Shown here one piece after another: positions 36,951-47,738 of a stretch of 64,000 nucleotides of DNA (positions are counted from its first letter, which is position 1; every line of letters starts with the position of its first letter). The notes beneath the pieces were generated by a model. It had not been told where the DNA came from and ran no database searches. It worked only from the letters and a program-made list of their open reading frames with translations. The stretch comes from Volvox africanus (lineage: Eukaryota > Chlorophyta > Chlorophyceae > Chlamydomonadales > Volvocaceae): assembly GCA_030268105.1 (NCBI GenBank), contig BSDZ01000011.1, positions 1,302,001 through 1,366,000 of the forward strand, in the 5' to 3' direction. The translations under genes were made by a program, and so were the position numbers.

Positions 36951-37780
36951 TGTTGTGCGGTTCATTTCCCGCCGATGCGTAGGTCGATGCGACCCTACGA
37001 GGTGAAGTGCTATCTTGATGAACGCATGAATGATCATTGCATATGAATGAACCTGCATGATATAAATGTATTCGCATACATTTATATATGCATTTGGCAT
37101 GTTATCATTATCCATCACGACATCGCATCATGGCAAATCCGCCTAGCATGCATGAAATACCGAATCGTTGAAGTGTGTATTATGCTCGTGCTATGAAACG
37201 ATAAGTAATATTATTTGATATAGTATTACTTCATTACAGCACACGTTGAGAGCGCCGCACTCGTCGCGATATATGCCTTGCAACCGAATATCGTTATTTG
37301 GACCCTTGCATCATGTGAATGCCGGAAAGGCTTATACGTTGTTATACTTGGACATCGCCTATACGTAGTAGGGTTGTCACACTTAGGATTGGCCTCCTAG
37401 TGTGAATCGTACGGCATTGTGATGCTGCGAGTATAACAGATGCGAGGATGGCTAAGCAAGATAAGACATTCGATACTGGAGAACACTCGTGTGTTCTACA
37501 CTATTATTGCTATTCACTATCCTACTAGCCCGAGCTAAGCCTAAACTTCGCTAATCACCGCCGCGTGATGATTGCTTGCTTCCGGTGCTGACGGCGATTA
37601 CGTCCATTGCACTGCTTCGATCTGTAAGACTGTAAGTTATATCTCTTCCTGTCTTGAAGTCTTCCGCTGTCTCTGTTTGCTCGCGCTTGTCTTGCTGTAC
37701 TTGCAAGTGCTCGCGCATGGGTGTCGAAAGCCTTCAGACGCGCAGATACTTATGAGCAAACACGAAGGAGAGGTACAACA
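36951..37780 (+). repeat. 5' LTR of A1 (830 bp)
   Basis: It begins TGTTGTGCGG and ends GTACAACA, with 6-bp inverted ends TGTTGT/ACAACA, followed directly by a primer-binding site. It contains a perfect palindrome (12-bp arms 37060-37071 and 37076-37087). It belongs to the same subfamily as the A3 LTR and is diverged from the A2 and solo LTRs. Confidence 0.9.
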
Positions 37781-37783
37781 AAT

Positions 37784-37795
37784 TGGTATCGAGAC
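37784..37795 (+). promoter_or_regulatory. Primer-binding site of A1
   Basis: TGGTATCGAGAC starts 3 nt after the LTR. TGG pairs with a tRNA CCA end. It resembles, but is not identical to, the initiator-Met site TGGTATCAGAGC of plant elements. The same 12 bases adjoin element B's LTR (46650-46661 and 52398-52409, minus). Confidence 0.75.
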
Positions 37796-38246
37796 AGGTT
37801 CGTTGCCTAACTGTCTCTTTGTGTCTAATCGGAAGTAGGTTCTTTCTATGGCGAGCTCCAGCGACAAACCACTAGGACCGCTAGATACTTTTGCCGAAGA
37901 CCTAGGCCGCGCCGTTTTGGACGCTGCTGCTTCCGGTTTGTAATTGTTTAATTGCTTTTGCTTAGATTGCTGCACTTGTTGTGTAAGTGTATGCTCTGAG
38001 TCGCAGGTAATCTCAGTGCACCGGCATTGCTTGCCGTGGCGACTGAGACCGGCTTTCGTCCGGACCATTTGGCGACTCTCATCACCCAAACTACGGAGAT
38101 CAGGACTCAGCTGGGCAAGTACTTGCTGAGTTTACTGAATCTTCTCAAGAGTACTGTCGGTAGGCTCACCGAATCGTTTTGTACTCTTGCTTTTGCGATA
38201 GAAGTCGGCTTCTATTACGCAAACCTAGGGTATTGCTTCATGTTCC

Positions 38247-39173
38247 ATGTCCGCGGAACACGACAATATGCCGCACACTAGCTTAGCTAGCCAACCCGAT
38301 TTTGTTGTGGCTGCTAGAGCTCCGGATAGAGGTCTTGAGACTGTTGGCACGCGAGCCACTCAAGAGCCCCTTGTCCTTCAGACCCCTGCTCACTTAATTG
38401 TGCCGCATTCAGCAGTTAATACGAATATGGACAACACTGCTGGACCAAGGGTTCTGCCATTACCTCAAGCTCGAGGGCATGATGACATCCCTGAGGTGAT
38501 GAGATTGTCAATTCCCGTTCCTAGGCTCAATATTTCACTGACTGAAAAGACACCAGGACCTAGCATAGCCGATGCAACTCGTGCGTACGTGCGTGACGCT
38601 AAAAAGTATCTCCAGGCTGTTCATGGTGGCGATAATGATGGTATCAGGTGTCTCTTCGTTGGTAACACCCTCGAGGGCTCAGCGAAGGACTGGTATTGTG
38701 AATGGACCACCGCCCGGGGCAACTATACTTTTGACGAGATGATCGCCGCTTTGCTCGCACGGTTTGCTACTGAGGTGCAAGCACGTGATGTGGAAGCTCG
38801 TAAGGTTTTGGCGGCCGGTAGTTACCACATGCGTCGGGGTGAAAATGTACCTGCGTACCAGTCGCGCTTCGAAGCACTAGTGACCCCCATTGCTGATCTC
38901 ACTGAAACCGAGCGTGTCTTTTGGTTTAAGCGAGGCCTGACGAAACTTTTGGCTAAATGGTGCGCTACTGACTTGGCTGGGGTGCCGATCAAGTCGTATG
39001 ATGCCTTGGTCACTTTTGCTAAGGGTACGGAGATACGACTCCTTGCCGGTGAGGAAGAAGTCAAGTCTGTCCCTTGTGCAAATGCCGTGCAATTGCAGGA
39101 TCCGCTTGGGGAAGCTGTAGCTCTCAACCAGGAACTCGGAGCGACCCGCCCCACGCCTACTGCCGTGACGTGA
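38247..39173 (+). CDS. A1 gag, first part (ends at in-frame TGA)
   Basis: 308 codons from ATG 38247. Contains the retrotransposon gag core (YLQAVHGGDNDGIRCLFVG, GSAKDWYCEWTTARGNYTF, PAYQSRFEALV, FKRGLTKLLAKWCATDL). The TGA at 39171-39173 is shared with A3, and the frame continues beyond it in A3 into a zinc knuckle. In A1, element B is inserted 22 bp after the stop. Confidence 0.85.
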   Translation: MSAEHDNMPHTSLASQPDFVVAARAPDRGLETVGTRATQEPLVLQTPAHLIVPHSAVNTNMDNTAGPRVLPLPQARGHDDIPEVMRLSIPVPRLNISLTEKTPGPSIADATRAYVRDAKKYLQAVHGGDNDGIRCLFVGNTLEGSAKDWYCEWTTARGNYTFDEMIAALLARFATEVQARDVEARKVLAAGSYHMRRGENVPAYQSRFEALVTPIADLTETERVFWFKRGLTKLLAKWCATDLAGVPIKSYDALVTFAKGTEIRLLAGEEEVKSVPCANAVQLQDPLGEAVALNQELGATRPTPTAVT

Positions 39174-39195
39174 CGCAGCAACCGGCAACACCAGG

Positions 39196-40010
39196 TGTTG
39201 TATCCTTCCTTCTTCAATCATGTATTAGCTCTGCACGTCTAGGTGTTAGCTGCGTGCGTACCAGGCTTACGAACAGCAAAGCAAGCCAACGCGAATAGTA
39301 AACAGCGGAAGACTCAACAGCAAGGAAAGATTCAACTTACAGTGTTCTTCAATTACAGATTTACAGTCTGCCGTCAGACCCCGTGGGCAATGTTCATCAC
39401 TCGGCTGCAGATGGAGTGCTAGAATAGCTCAGGCCGAATATAAATGATTATATCGTATGTATGTGTATCGGATAGAGTTAAGTACTCGAGTACTTAGTCC
39501 AAAGTTAGCGTCACGCCGACTTCTGTCTCTAGGCGGCCGTCCTCGCACCTATCACGTCGCGATACCGATGTGCAGTACAGGTCTCACTGGATTACGATTT
39601 CAAGTGTGAGTACCTTGGTAATACTGCTCTAAATATCGTGTCATTCGTGATATTATTGGATGCAATGTATGCAATATGCAAAGGTCCGAATATCGATATT
39701 CGGTTGCCGACCCAACCATCGCGATCGTCGCATTCTTGCATACGCGTATGGTTTATGACACAGATGAGGTAATAATATTCAAAGCATTATTACGCGGAAT
39801 ATTATACCAACGGATAGATCGCGCATTAATTATCAGCATCGAGTCAAACATGTTGACCGACAGTGCGATGTCGTAAATGATGATGTGACACGTCTGATTA
39901 GCTAGATATACTCGAGTATATCATGCTAATATGATTGTATTATGCTTCATGATATCTGAATGCATTGCGGCCTTCATGAATGTAAACGGAGATTGAATCC
40001 GCGTACAACA
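39196..40010 (-). repeat. 3' LTR of element B (815 bp)
   Basis: Ends are TGTTGT and ACAACA. It carries four perfect palindromes: 39479-39496 (TAAGTACTCGAGTACTTA), 39686-39703 (CCGAATATCGATATTCGG), 39739-39750 and 39905-39922. It matches the split 5' LTR except for a few indels around 53860 and 53935. Confidence 0.9.
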
Positions 40011-40025
40011 ACTATCCCCCCTCCC
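40011..40025 (-). promoter_or_regulatory. Polypurine tract of element B
   Basis: GGGAGGGGGGATAGT on the minus strand directly abuts the 3' LTR, the expected plus-strand priming site. Near-identical tracts sit beside the A2 (47680-47694) and A3 (56933-56947) 3' LTRs. Confidence 0.85.
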
Positions 40026-40069
40026 GTATGCAGCGTCCTCGCTGCATCGAACAGCATCGACTGCAAGGA

Positions 40070-43000
40070 TCATTGGGTTTGCGTGGCGCGTAGACGAGCT
40101 TCCTCCAGTAGGGGCTTCATTTCCGGCGAGAAGTTACACATCGGCTCCCACGAATTATGCTTGCTAGAATAGCCAGTCCACTTGACCAGATATTCATGCA
40201 CATTCCGCTTTCATCGTTGTCGACCAATGCGACGAACCCGATAATCCAGTATGTGTTCCATATCATACACCTTTTGCTTGCCTGCGATCCAGGTCTCGGG
40301 ACCGGGGTCCATTACTGCAGGGGCATCGGTGTCGTTCGTAACGGGTGCTGTGCCGCGATAAGGGCGGATGAGGGAAATATGAAATGTGGGATGGATATTC
40401 ATGTCAGAAGGTAGGGATAGCTCCACGGCTACATTTCCTACCATGCGAACAACAGGATATGGACCGATCCAACGAGGTAACAATTTACGGGAACCGTCAG
40501 CGAGCGAACGCAAGTTCTTAGTGCTCAGTAATACCATTTGTCCCACCGAAAATGTTACGTCTCATTTAGATTTATTATAATAGTCCGTCGTCCGTTGTTC
40601 TGCCGCGTCCAGGCACGCCTTCGCGTCTGTCATGTGAGATAGGAATGACTTGGCAAAGGTTTTAGCCGCAGGAATATTTATCTCCAATTCTCGCCACACG
40701 GGTATCGCAGGATGAAATCCATAATTCAGAAAGAAAGGGCTTTGACCTGTAGAGGGGTTAACAGCGTTGTTAAGCGTGAATTCTGCCGAAGTCAGAAACG
40801 TATCCCAAACAGAGGGTGTGCATCCCGCGAAATTCCTCAACATGTCGCCCAGTGTGCGATTTGTGCGTTCAGTTTGCCCATTGGATTGTGGATGATATGC
40901 TGTGCTTAAATGAACGCGCATACCGACGAGTTGACATAGCGCTTCCCAAAACTTAGACGTGAATTGACCGCCACGGTCGGAGATCACATTTTTAGGAAGG
41001 CCATGCAATCGGACTACATTATCGAAAAATAATCATGCTGTTTGCTCAGCGGTGCAAGACGAGGTGCAGGGGGCTAAATGAACCATCTTGGTCAAACGAT
41101 CGACCATTACGAACACCGAGTCGTATCCCCCCTCAGTTTTGGGCAGCGCGACTACGAAGTCCATAGAAACACTTTCCCAAGGGACATCTGGTATAGATAA
41201 AGGTTGTAATAAACCCTGGCCCTTACCGGATAGTGCTTTATTGATCTGGCATAAACTGCACCTTTGCACGAAGTTTTCCGCATCCTTCACCATGCGCGGC
41301 CACCAAAACGAGCGTCGTACAAGCTCTGCCAATCACGTGCTTCCAGGATGTCCTGCCAACGGGTCTTCGTGGAACCGCGCAAGAATATCGTAGCGCAAAG
41401 CGTCGTCATTCGGCACGATAATTTGTGTGGTCGTGCCATCCTGCCGTATCCACAAATCGTTGCGCTTGTGCAAATGTTCCACATTGTTGGGCGAAGTGAA
41501 CCATGGATCCACTTCATACGCCGCCTTGAGTCGCTGCGCAAGGTCCGCTGCTATCGGCACCTCCTGACTGCACGAACGAGTAACCGGTGCTGCCAAAATT
41601 GCAGCATGTAATGATGGATATCGACTGAGAGCGTCAGCAATATTAATCCTGCCGGCGATATACTCCCATGTACAGTCAAAATGAGACAGATACTCCATCC
41701 ACCGGGCTTGTCGTCGGTTAAGCGTAGGGACACTCTGCAAGAATGTCAGCGGCTTATGATCGGTCTTCAGTGTAAAAGGGCAGCCCTCGAGGTAGCAACG
41801 CCATTCCTTCAAAGCATGCAGAGCTGCCAACAGCTCCTGCTCACCGGTTGTATATCGGGTCTCCGCACCCGAGAACTTTTTACTCGTGAAGGCGATCGGT
41901 CGTCCTTCCTGCAACAATACAGTGCCGCTTCCATGCAAGGAAGCATCCGATATAACTTCAACACGGAATGGCAACGAGTAATCAGGAAAAGAAAGGGTAA
42001 CATCGTCGGCGACGATTCGTTTGAGCTCTTCGAATGCCCGCTGACACGCGGGTGTCCAGGCTTCAAGAGAAACGAAACCTCCTTTCTTCGTCAAATTCGC
42101 AAGCGGGGCCGCAATAATGGAGTAATTTTTAATAAACTTACGGAAGTAGTTAGTCAAACCCAAGAACTGGCGTAGTTTGGTGAGGTTCTGAGGCGCGGGC
42201 CATTCGCGAACCACAGCTACCTTCCGTGGATCCATCCTGACCCTAGTGGCCGACACGATGTGGCCCAAATACTCCACTTGCGGCTGCGCCCAAAAGCACT
42301 TGGCGCGTTTAGCAAACAATTGCTCCCACTTCATCACCTCAAGCACGAGCTCGAGATGCTTCAGGTGCTCCTCGCGCATGTTGGAATATATTAAAATATC
42401 ATCCAAATAGCAAACGACAAACCTGTCGATATACGGTCTGAACATGCGATCCATCACTGCTTGAAATGTGGCGGGCGCATTAGTAAGTCCAAACGACAAG
42501 ACCGTGTACTCGAAGTGACCAAAGGGAGTCCGGAAAGCGGTTTTCGGAATATCAGAGGCAGCAATGCGTATCTGATTATACCCATGTTGAAGGTCAATCG
42601 AGGAAAAATAAGCTGAGCCTTTCAACTTATCAAGCAGGTCATCGACGCGCGGCAAAGGGTAGCGATTTTTAATCGTGGTCGCATTCAAGCCCCTATAATC
42701 AATGCACATACGCAACGTCCCATCCTTCTTACCGACAAACAATATCGGTGCAGAATATGGCGATGTGCTGGGCCGAATCATACCCTTTGCAAGCAGATCC
42801 CTCACTTGCCGTTTCACTTCATCCAGCTCCAACGGGCTTAACCTGTACATAGGTCGTGAAACGGGTTGTGCTCCGGGCACAAGAGGGATCGTATGGTAAA
42901 CAGGCCGCAAAGGTGGGAGCCCTGGGATGTCATGCAAAACATCAGCATATTTATGCAGGAGGGCTTCGACCTCAAGATCCTTCACGGTGGACTGTGCGGT

Positions 43001-44960
43001 GGTAGCATTCGATTGCACCCGTGGCCTCACAACCAACACATGGGCGCCTTTCATCCGATCGGTTTCCTTGCGCCCAATTAGCTTGGGTTCTTGTTTTCCG
43101 CTGACGATCGCCGTCAAAGCAAAGTTAGCCTCAGGCTCCGCAACAGTTCCGCCCTCCTCTGGTGTGACATCTTGGTGTTGTACCTCTCGTTCGCATTTGC
43201 TCATAAGTATCTGCACGTCTGGAGACTTTCGACACCGATGCGCGAGCACTTGCAAGTACAGCAAGGCAAGCGAGAGCAAACAGAGACAGCGGAAGACTTC
43301 AAGACGAAGAGAGATATAACTTACAGTCTTACAGATGGGAACGATGCAATGGACGAAATCGCCGTCAGCGCCGGAAGCAAGCAATCATCACGCGGCGGTG
43401 ATTAGCGAAGTTCAGGCTTAGCTCGGGCTAAGTAGAATAGCGTATAGCAATAGTAATATAGAACACACGAGTGTTCTCCGGTATCGAATGTCTTGTCTTG
43501 CTTAGCCGTCCTCGCATCTGTTATACTCGCAGTATCGCAATGCCGTACGATTCACATTAGGAGGCCGATCCTAGATGTGACAGTCCTACTGCGTATAGGC
43601 GATGTCTACGCATAACAACGTATAAGCCTTTCCGGCATTCGCATGATGCAAGGGTCCGGATAACGATATCCGGTTGCAGGGCATGTGTCGCGACGAGTGC
43701 GGCGCTCTCAACGTGTGCTGTAATGAAGTAATATTATATCAGATAATATTACTTATCGTTTCGTAGCACGAGCATAATGCGCACTTCAATGCTTCGGGCT
43801 TTCATGCATGCTAGGCGGATTTGCCATGATGCGATGTCGCGATGGATAATGACAACATGCCAAATGCATATATAAATGTACACGAATATATTTATATCAT
43901 GCAGATTCATTCATATGCAATGTGTTCATCACAATAGCACTTCGCCTTGTAGGATCACATCGACCTACGCATCGGCGGGAAACTAACTGTAGCACAACAC
44001 TTGGTACGACAGGAAAGGTACCTTAGTCGATAGGTTCCCTTTGCACAAACTAAGTGTGGTGGACTCCATATCAATGCGCGCACGGTACTGTCGTAATGTC
44101 GCGGCACCCAGAATGTACTGTGCTGTCTCCGAGAGACCTTGTAGCACATACGGTTGGGCCCTCACACGCAGAGGGCCTATCGATAGGCTCAGGGTGATCC
44201 TGCCCACGATGGGATGCTTTCCTCACTTAGCGAGGGTAACCTGTGCACAACCAGACGACTGAGGGGTCAACCCCAAATCATTCACCTCCTTTGCCGAGAT
44301 GAAGTCGTCACTGGCGCCGGTATCCACAAGCGCCTTCATCCGTCGACCTCCGAGGCCGATTTCGATAATAGGGACGCGATTCCCTGTTGGAGTCGACTCC
44401 ACAGACAATAAAAGTGATCCTTTAGCAGGCTCGAACCTGGTAGGACTCAAAAGAGGAGCCTCAAACCACACTTCAGCAGCGTAAGGAAGTTTAGGCAACA
44501 TTGTTGGTTTGCCTGTCACATCCACACCGTTAAACAGAGCGGTGCCCGACTCGAATTGGAGGACACATTGCATACCTTCCAACAAAGACGCCACTTTACG
44601 TTGGCAGAAAGAGGGAATTAATATGCAAGCTGCAGTGTCCGGATTTCGACGGCGGTACTTCTTGTACCTGGCGAGCTGTTCGCACAACTCATGGAAAGAT
44701 GAAGGGATTAGTAGAGTAGTGTGGCCCGATAAATCGAGGGAAGAAAGGGGGCAACGCGGCGCAAATAAATTACACAACGGGTCGATGTGGTTTAGTCCCG
44801 TGCGCCCGTCGAGCGAAAAACGTCGCTAGATAGCCCGCTCGATTTGTCCGAAAACAGCAGGTAAAAGGGCCCTCACTGTAGGGTGTAACGACGGCCAGCG
44901 GCCACATTCGCCTTCTTCTATCCCGGGAGAAGTCCCTTCCTCCACATCCCGGGCAACTTC
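40070..44960 (-). pseudogene. Element B pol: protease, RT, RNase H, integrase, chromodomain
   Basis: Starts after the gag/pol UAG (44963-44961). It encodes retropepsin ([13 protein letters not shown]), reverse transcriptase ([14 protein letters not shown]), RNase H ([25 protein letters not shown]), integrase with HHCC zinc motif (CSLCQINKALSG), and catalytic segments [13 protein letters not shown] and [17 protein letters not shown]. The chromodomain is at the C-terminus ([11 protein letters not shown]). A solo LTR (43176-43999) plus a 5-bp duplication interrupts it. After subtracting those 829 bp the entire pol stays in one frame, broken only by TGA codons at 44225, 41335, 41035, 40564 and 40213 (first bases on minus). 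The natural end is TGA 40072. As written it cannot give one protein without suppression. Confidence 0.88.
43176..43999 (-). mobile_element. Solo A-type LTR inserted in element B pol
   Basis: 824 bp, ends TGTTGT/ACAACA, flanked by CTTGG at 43171-43175 and 44000-44004. No internal sequence remains, so it most likely arose by LTR-LTR recombination. It is nearly identical to the A2 LTRs. Confidence 0.92.
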
Positions 44961-44963
44961 CTA
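44922..44963 (-). promoter_or_regulatory. Candidate gag/pol stop-readthrough element of B
   Basis: On minus: UAG (44963-44961), 7-nt spacer (44960-44954), CCCGGG (44953-44948), 20-nt loop, CCCGGG (44927-44922). The two CCCGGG blocks can form a 6-bp GC stem. gag, this UAG and pol are in the same frame. The same geometry occurs in A1 (54310-54351) and A3 (60682-60723), though spacer and loop sequences differ. Confidence 0.6.
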
Positions 44964-45026
44964 GGTCGTCTTCGGTACGAAAGGTGGCAAAAGGGGGCAC
45001 TTGCGGGTAGGATGCTCTCCCGCACA

Positions 45027-46199
45027 TCACAAGCAAAGATTAGCAAACTTCCGACGGTCAAACTCCGAGCGTCGGCACTCCCACTTTTGCATGTACGGAT
45101 CATCTGTCCGAGGTTTCTTAACACTAGGAGCCGCGTTCTGCATTGCAGCTGCAGATGGCGCGCTCCCTCTTCGTTTGCCTTTAGCATGGCCAGAGCTCGG
45201 CCCAGCTCCCGCAGACCCACGATTACTTGGGCTGTGGCGTCCACGATTGTCATACCGCCTTTCCTTACGAACGGTATGCACGGTTGCCGCGGGGCGTTGG
45301 CGGTCAGGACCCTGGTGCTTCGGTGTCAACTCCGAAGGCAGTTCCTGCGCTCGCATCGCGTGAACGCGAGGGTTAAATTGTTTAACGTCCTTGCCCACCA
45401 AATGTCTAACTTCTGCACCTCTAGCAAAAGCTACCAAGGCATCATAAGATTGGAAAGGAATTCCACTAAGGTCAGTGGCGCACCATTGCGCAAGGGATTC
45501 AGTAAGACCGCGATGGAACCAAAAAATACGATCCTCTTCAGGAAAGTTAACGATAAGTGTTATCAGCGCCTCGAAGCGGGACTGATAAGCAGGAACAGTT
45601 TCGTGTGGACGCATGTGGTACGTGCCCTGTGCCAGCGTCTTACGAGCCTCGTTGCCACGCGAGCGAACTTCCGTAGCAAAGCGAGTGAGAAGAGCATCGA
45701 TCAAGTTATCAAACGTATACTTGCCCCTAGCGGTTGTCCATTCATCATACCAGTCCTTGGCAACACCCTCGAGGGTATTTCCGACAAACAGGCATTTAAT
45801 GGAGTCGCATCCCCCGCTGTGCACCGCTTGCAAATACTGCCTAGCATCACGAACGTAAGCCCGTGTCCTATCAGCGACGCTATGTCCTGAATTCTTTGCT
45901 TTTTCGCCAGCGGAGATATTGAGCTTAGGCACAGGGATAGTCAACTTCATTACCTCCGGTATTCCGACGGGTTCTTGAACCGCGGGCGTTACCGGGGCCT
46001 GTTGTACTCCGACTCCCTCACTTGTTGTAGCCGCTGCCGACAGTGGTACAATCAAATGCGAAGGGGTCTGAAGGACGATAGGATCAGACATAAGACGAGT
46101 CCCAACAGTATCGGGATCAGCAAAAGCAGTTCTAGTAGCGAGACCGCCATTGGGCTGGCTGGCGGTGCCCAGATAGGAACTATCTTCGCGTCCCGACAT
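45027..46199 (-). CDS. Element B gag
   Basis: 390 codons from ATG 46199. Gag core motifs ([46 protein letters not shown]) are followed by a basic linker and the start of a CCHC zinc knuckle. The knuckle's fourth position is TGA (CL*CAGEHPTRKC), where A1 has Trp and A3 has Arg. The frame continues 22 codons to the gag/pol UAG. Confidence 0.85.
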   Translation of the reverse strand: MSGREDSSYLGTASQPNGGLATRTAFADPDTVGTRLMSDPIVLQTPSHLIVPLSAAATTSEGVGVQQAPVTPAVQEPVGIPEVMKLTIPVPKLNISAGEKAKNSGHSVADRTRAYVRDARQYLQAVHSGGCDSIKCLFVGNTLEGVAKDWYDEWTTARGKYTFDNLIDALLTRFATEVRSRGNEARKTLAQGTYHMRPHETVPAYQSRFEALITLIVNFPEEDRIFWFHRGLTESLAQWCATDLSGIPFQSYDALVAFARGAEVRHLVGKDVKQFNPRVHAMRAQELPSELTPKHQGPDRQRPAATVHTVRKERRYDNRGRHSPSNRGSAGAGPSSGHAKGKRRGSAPSAAAMQNAAPSVKKPRTDDPYMQKWECRRSEFDRRKFANLCL

Positions 46200-46649
46200 G
46201 AAGCACGAGCTTATTCGGGCAAACAGGAATTTACTATAAACCTGAGAGCAAAATAACGTAAGAGGACTTTGTGACTATTCGCGTACCGACAGAACTCCCA
46301 AGTAGACCGAGGAGAAAAGCGATATAGTCCGTAAGGTTGTCCTTTATTTCAGTAGTTTTCTGGATCAAAGCCTTGATTTGTTCCTCATTCAAATATTGTC
46401 CAGCCAATACCGTGTTCAGTGTTGGCGTACGTTCACCTGCAACTCACAGTGCCAGATTCGCAACGAGAATGCAGCAACTAGTTATCAGCAGATGTCTGAA
46501 TCCACAAACCGGAAGCGGCGGAGTCCAGAACAGCGCGGCCGAGATCCTCTGCGAAGGTGTCTAAAGGGCTGCGGCGAGTGTCGTCGTCGCTTGCCATCGC
46601 GAGAACCTACTTCCGATGAGGGACAATGCAACCATCATGATTCAATCTC

Positions 46650-46661
46650 GTCTCGATACCA
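46650..46661 (-). promoter_or_regulatory. Primer-binding site of element B
   Basis: TGGTATCGAGAC on minus, 4 nt inside the 5' LTR boundary (46666). Identical to the A1 site. Confidence 0.75.
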
Positions 46662-46665
46662 AATT

Positions 46666-46855
46666 TGTTGTATCCTTCCTTCTTCAATCATGTATTAGCT
46701 CTGCACGTCTAGGTGTTAGCTGCGTGCGTACCAGGCTTACGAACAGCAAAGCAAGCCAACGCAAATAGTAAACAGCGGAAGACTCAACAGCAAGGAAAGA
46801 TTCAACTTACAGTGTTCTTCAATTACAGATTTACAGTCTGCCGTCAGACCCCGTG
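46666..46855 (-). repeat. 5' LTR of element B, inner fragment
   Basis: 190 bp matching 39196-39385 of the 3' LTR. Interrupted at CCGTG (46851-46855) by element A2; the LTR resumes at 53428-53433. Confidence 0.88.
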
Positions 46856-47679
46856 TGTTGTACCTCTCGTTCACGTTTGCTCATAAGTATCTGCACGTCT
46901 GGAGACTTTCAACACCGATGCGCGAGCACTTGCAAGTACAGCAAGGCAAGCGAGAGCAAACAGAGACAGCGGAAGACTTCAAGACGAAGAGAGATATAAC
47001 TTACAGTCTTACTGATCGGAACGATGCAATGGACGAAATCGCCGTCAGCGCCGGAAGCAAGCAATCATCACGCGGCGGTGATTAGCGAAGTTCAGGCTTA
47101 GCTCGGGCTAAGTAGAATAGCGTATAGCAATAGTAATATAGAACACATGAGTGTTCTCCGGTATCGAATGTCTTGTCTTGCTTAGCCGTCCTCGCATCTG
47201 TTATACTCGCAGTATCGCAATGCCGTACAATTCACATTAGGAGGCCGATCCTAGATGTGACAATCCTACTGCGTATAGGCGATGTCTACGCATAACAACG
47301 TATAAGCCTTTCCGGCATTCGCATGATGCAAGGGTCCGGATAACGATATCCGGTTGCAGGGCATGTGTCGCGACGAGTGCGGCGCTCTCAACGTGTGCTG
47401 TAATGAAGTAATATTATATCAGATAATATTACTTATCGTTTCGTAGCACGAGCATAATGCGCACTTCAATGCTTCGGGCTTTCATGCATGCTAGGCGGAT
47501 TTGCCATGATGCGATGTCGCGATGGATAATGACAACATGCCAAATGCATACATAAATGTACACGAATATATTTATATCATGCAGATTCATTCATATGCAA
47601 TGTGTTCATCACAATAGCACTTCGCCTTGTAGGATCACATCGACCTACGCATCGGCGGGAAACTAACTGTAGCACAACA
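46856..47679 (-). repeat. 3' LTR of A2 (824 bp)
   Basis: Ends TGTTGT/ACAACA. Contains perfect inverted repeats at 47406-47434 (12-bp arms) and 47336-47353 (CCGGATA/TATCCGG). Confidence 0.92.
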
Positions 47680-47738
47680 ATTATCCCCCCTCCCGTATGC
47701 AGCGTCCTCGCTGCATCATACAGCATCGACTGCAGGGG

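Larger units (their letters stand above)
45761..47679. repeat. 1.9-kb duplicated tract, copy 1 (B gag-leader-LTR plus A2 3' LTR)
   Basis: Matches 51509-53427 colinearly with a constant offset of 5,748 bp and only scattered substitutions. It begins inside B gag (codons for LFVGNTLEG) and ends at the outer edge of an A-type LTR. Confidence 0.9.
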
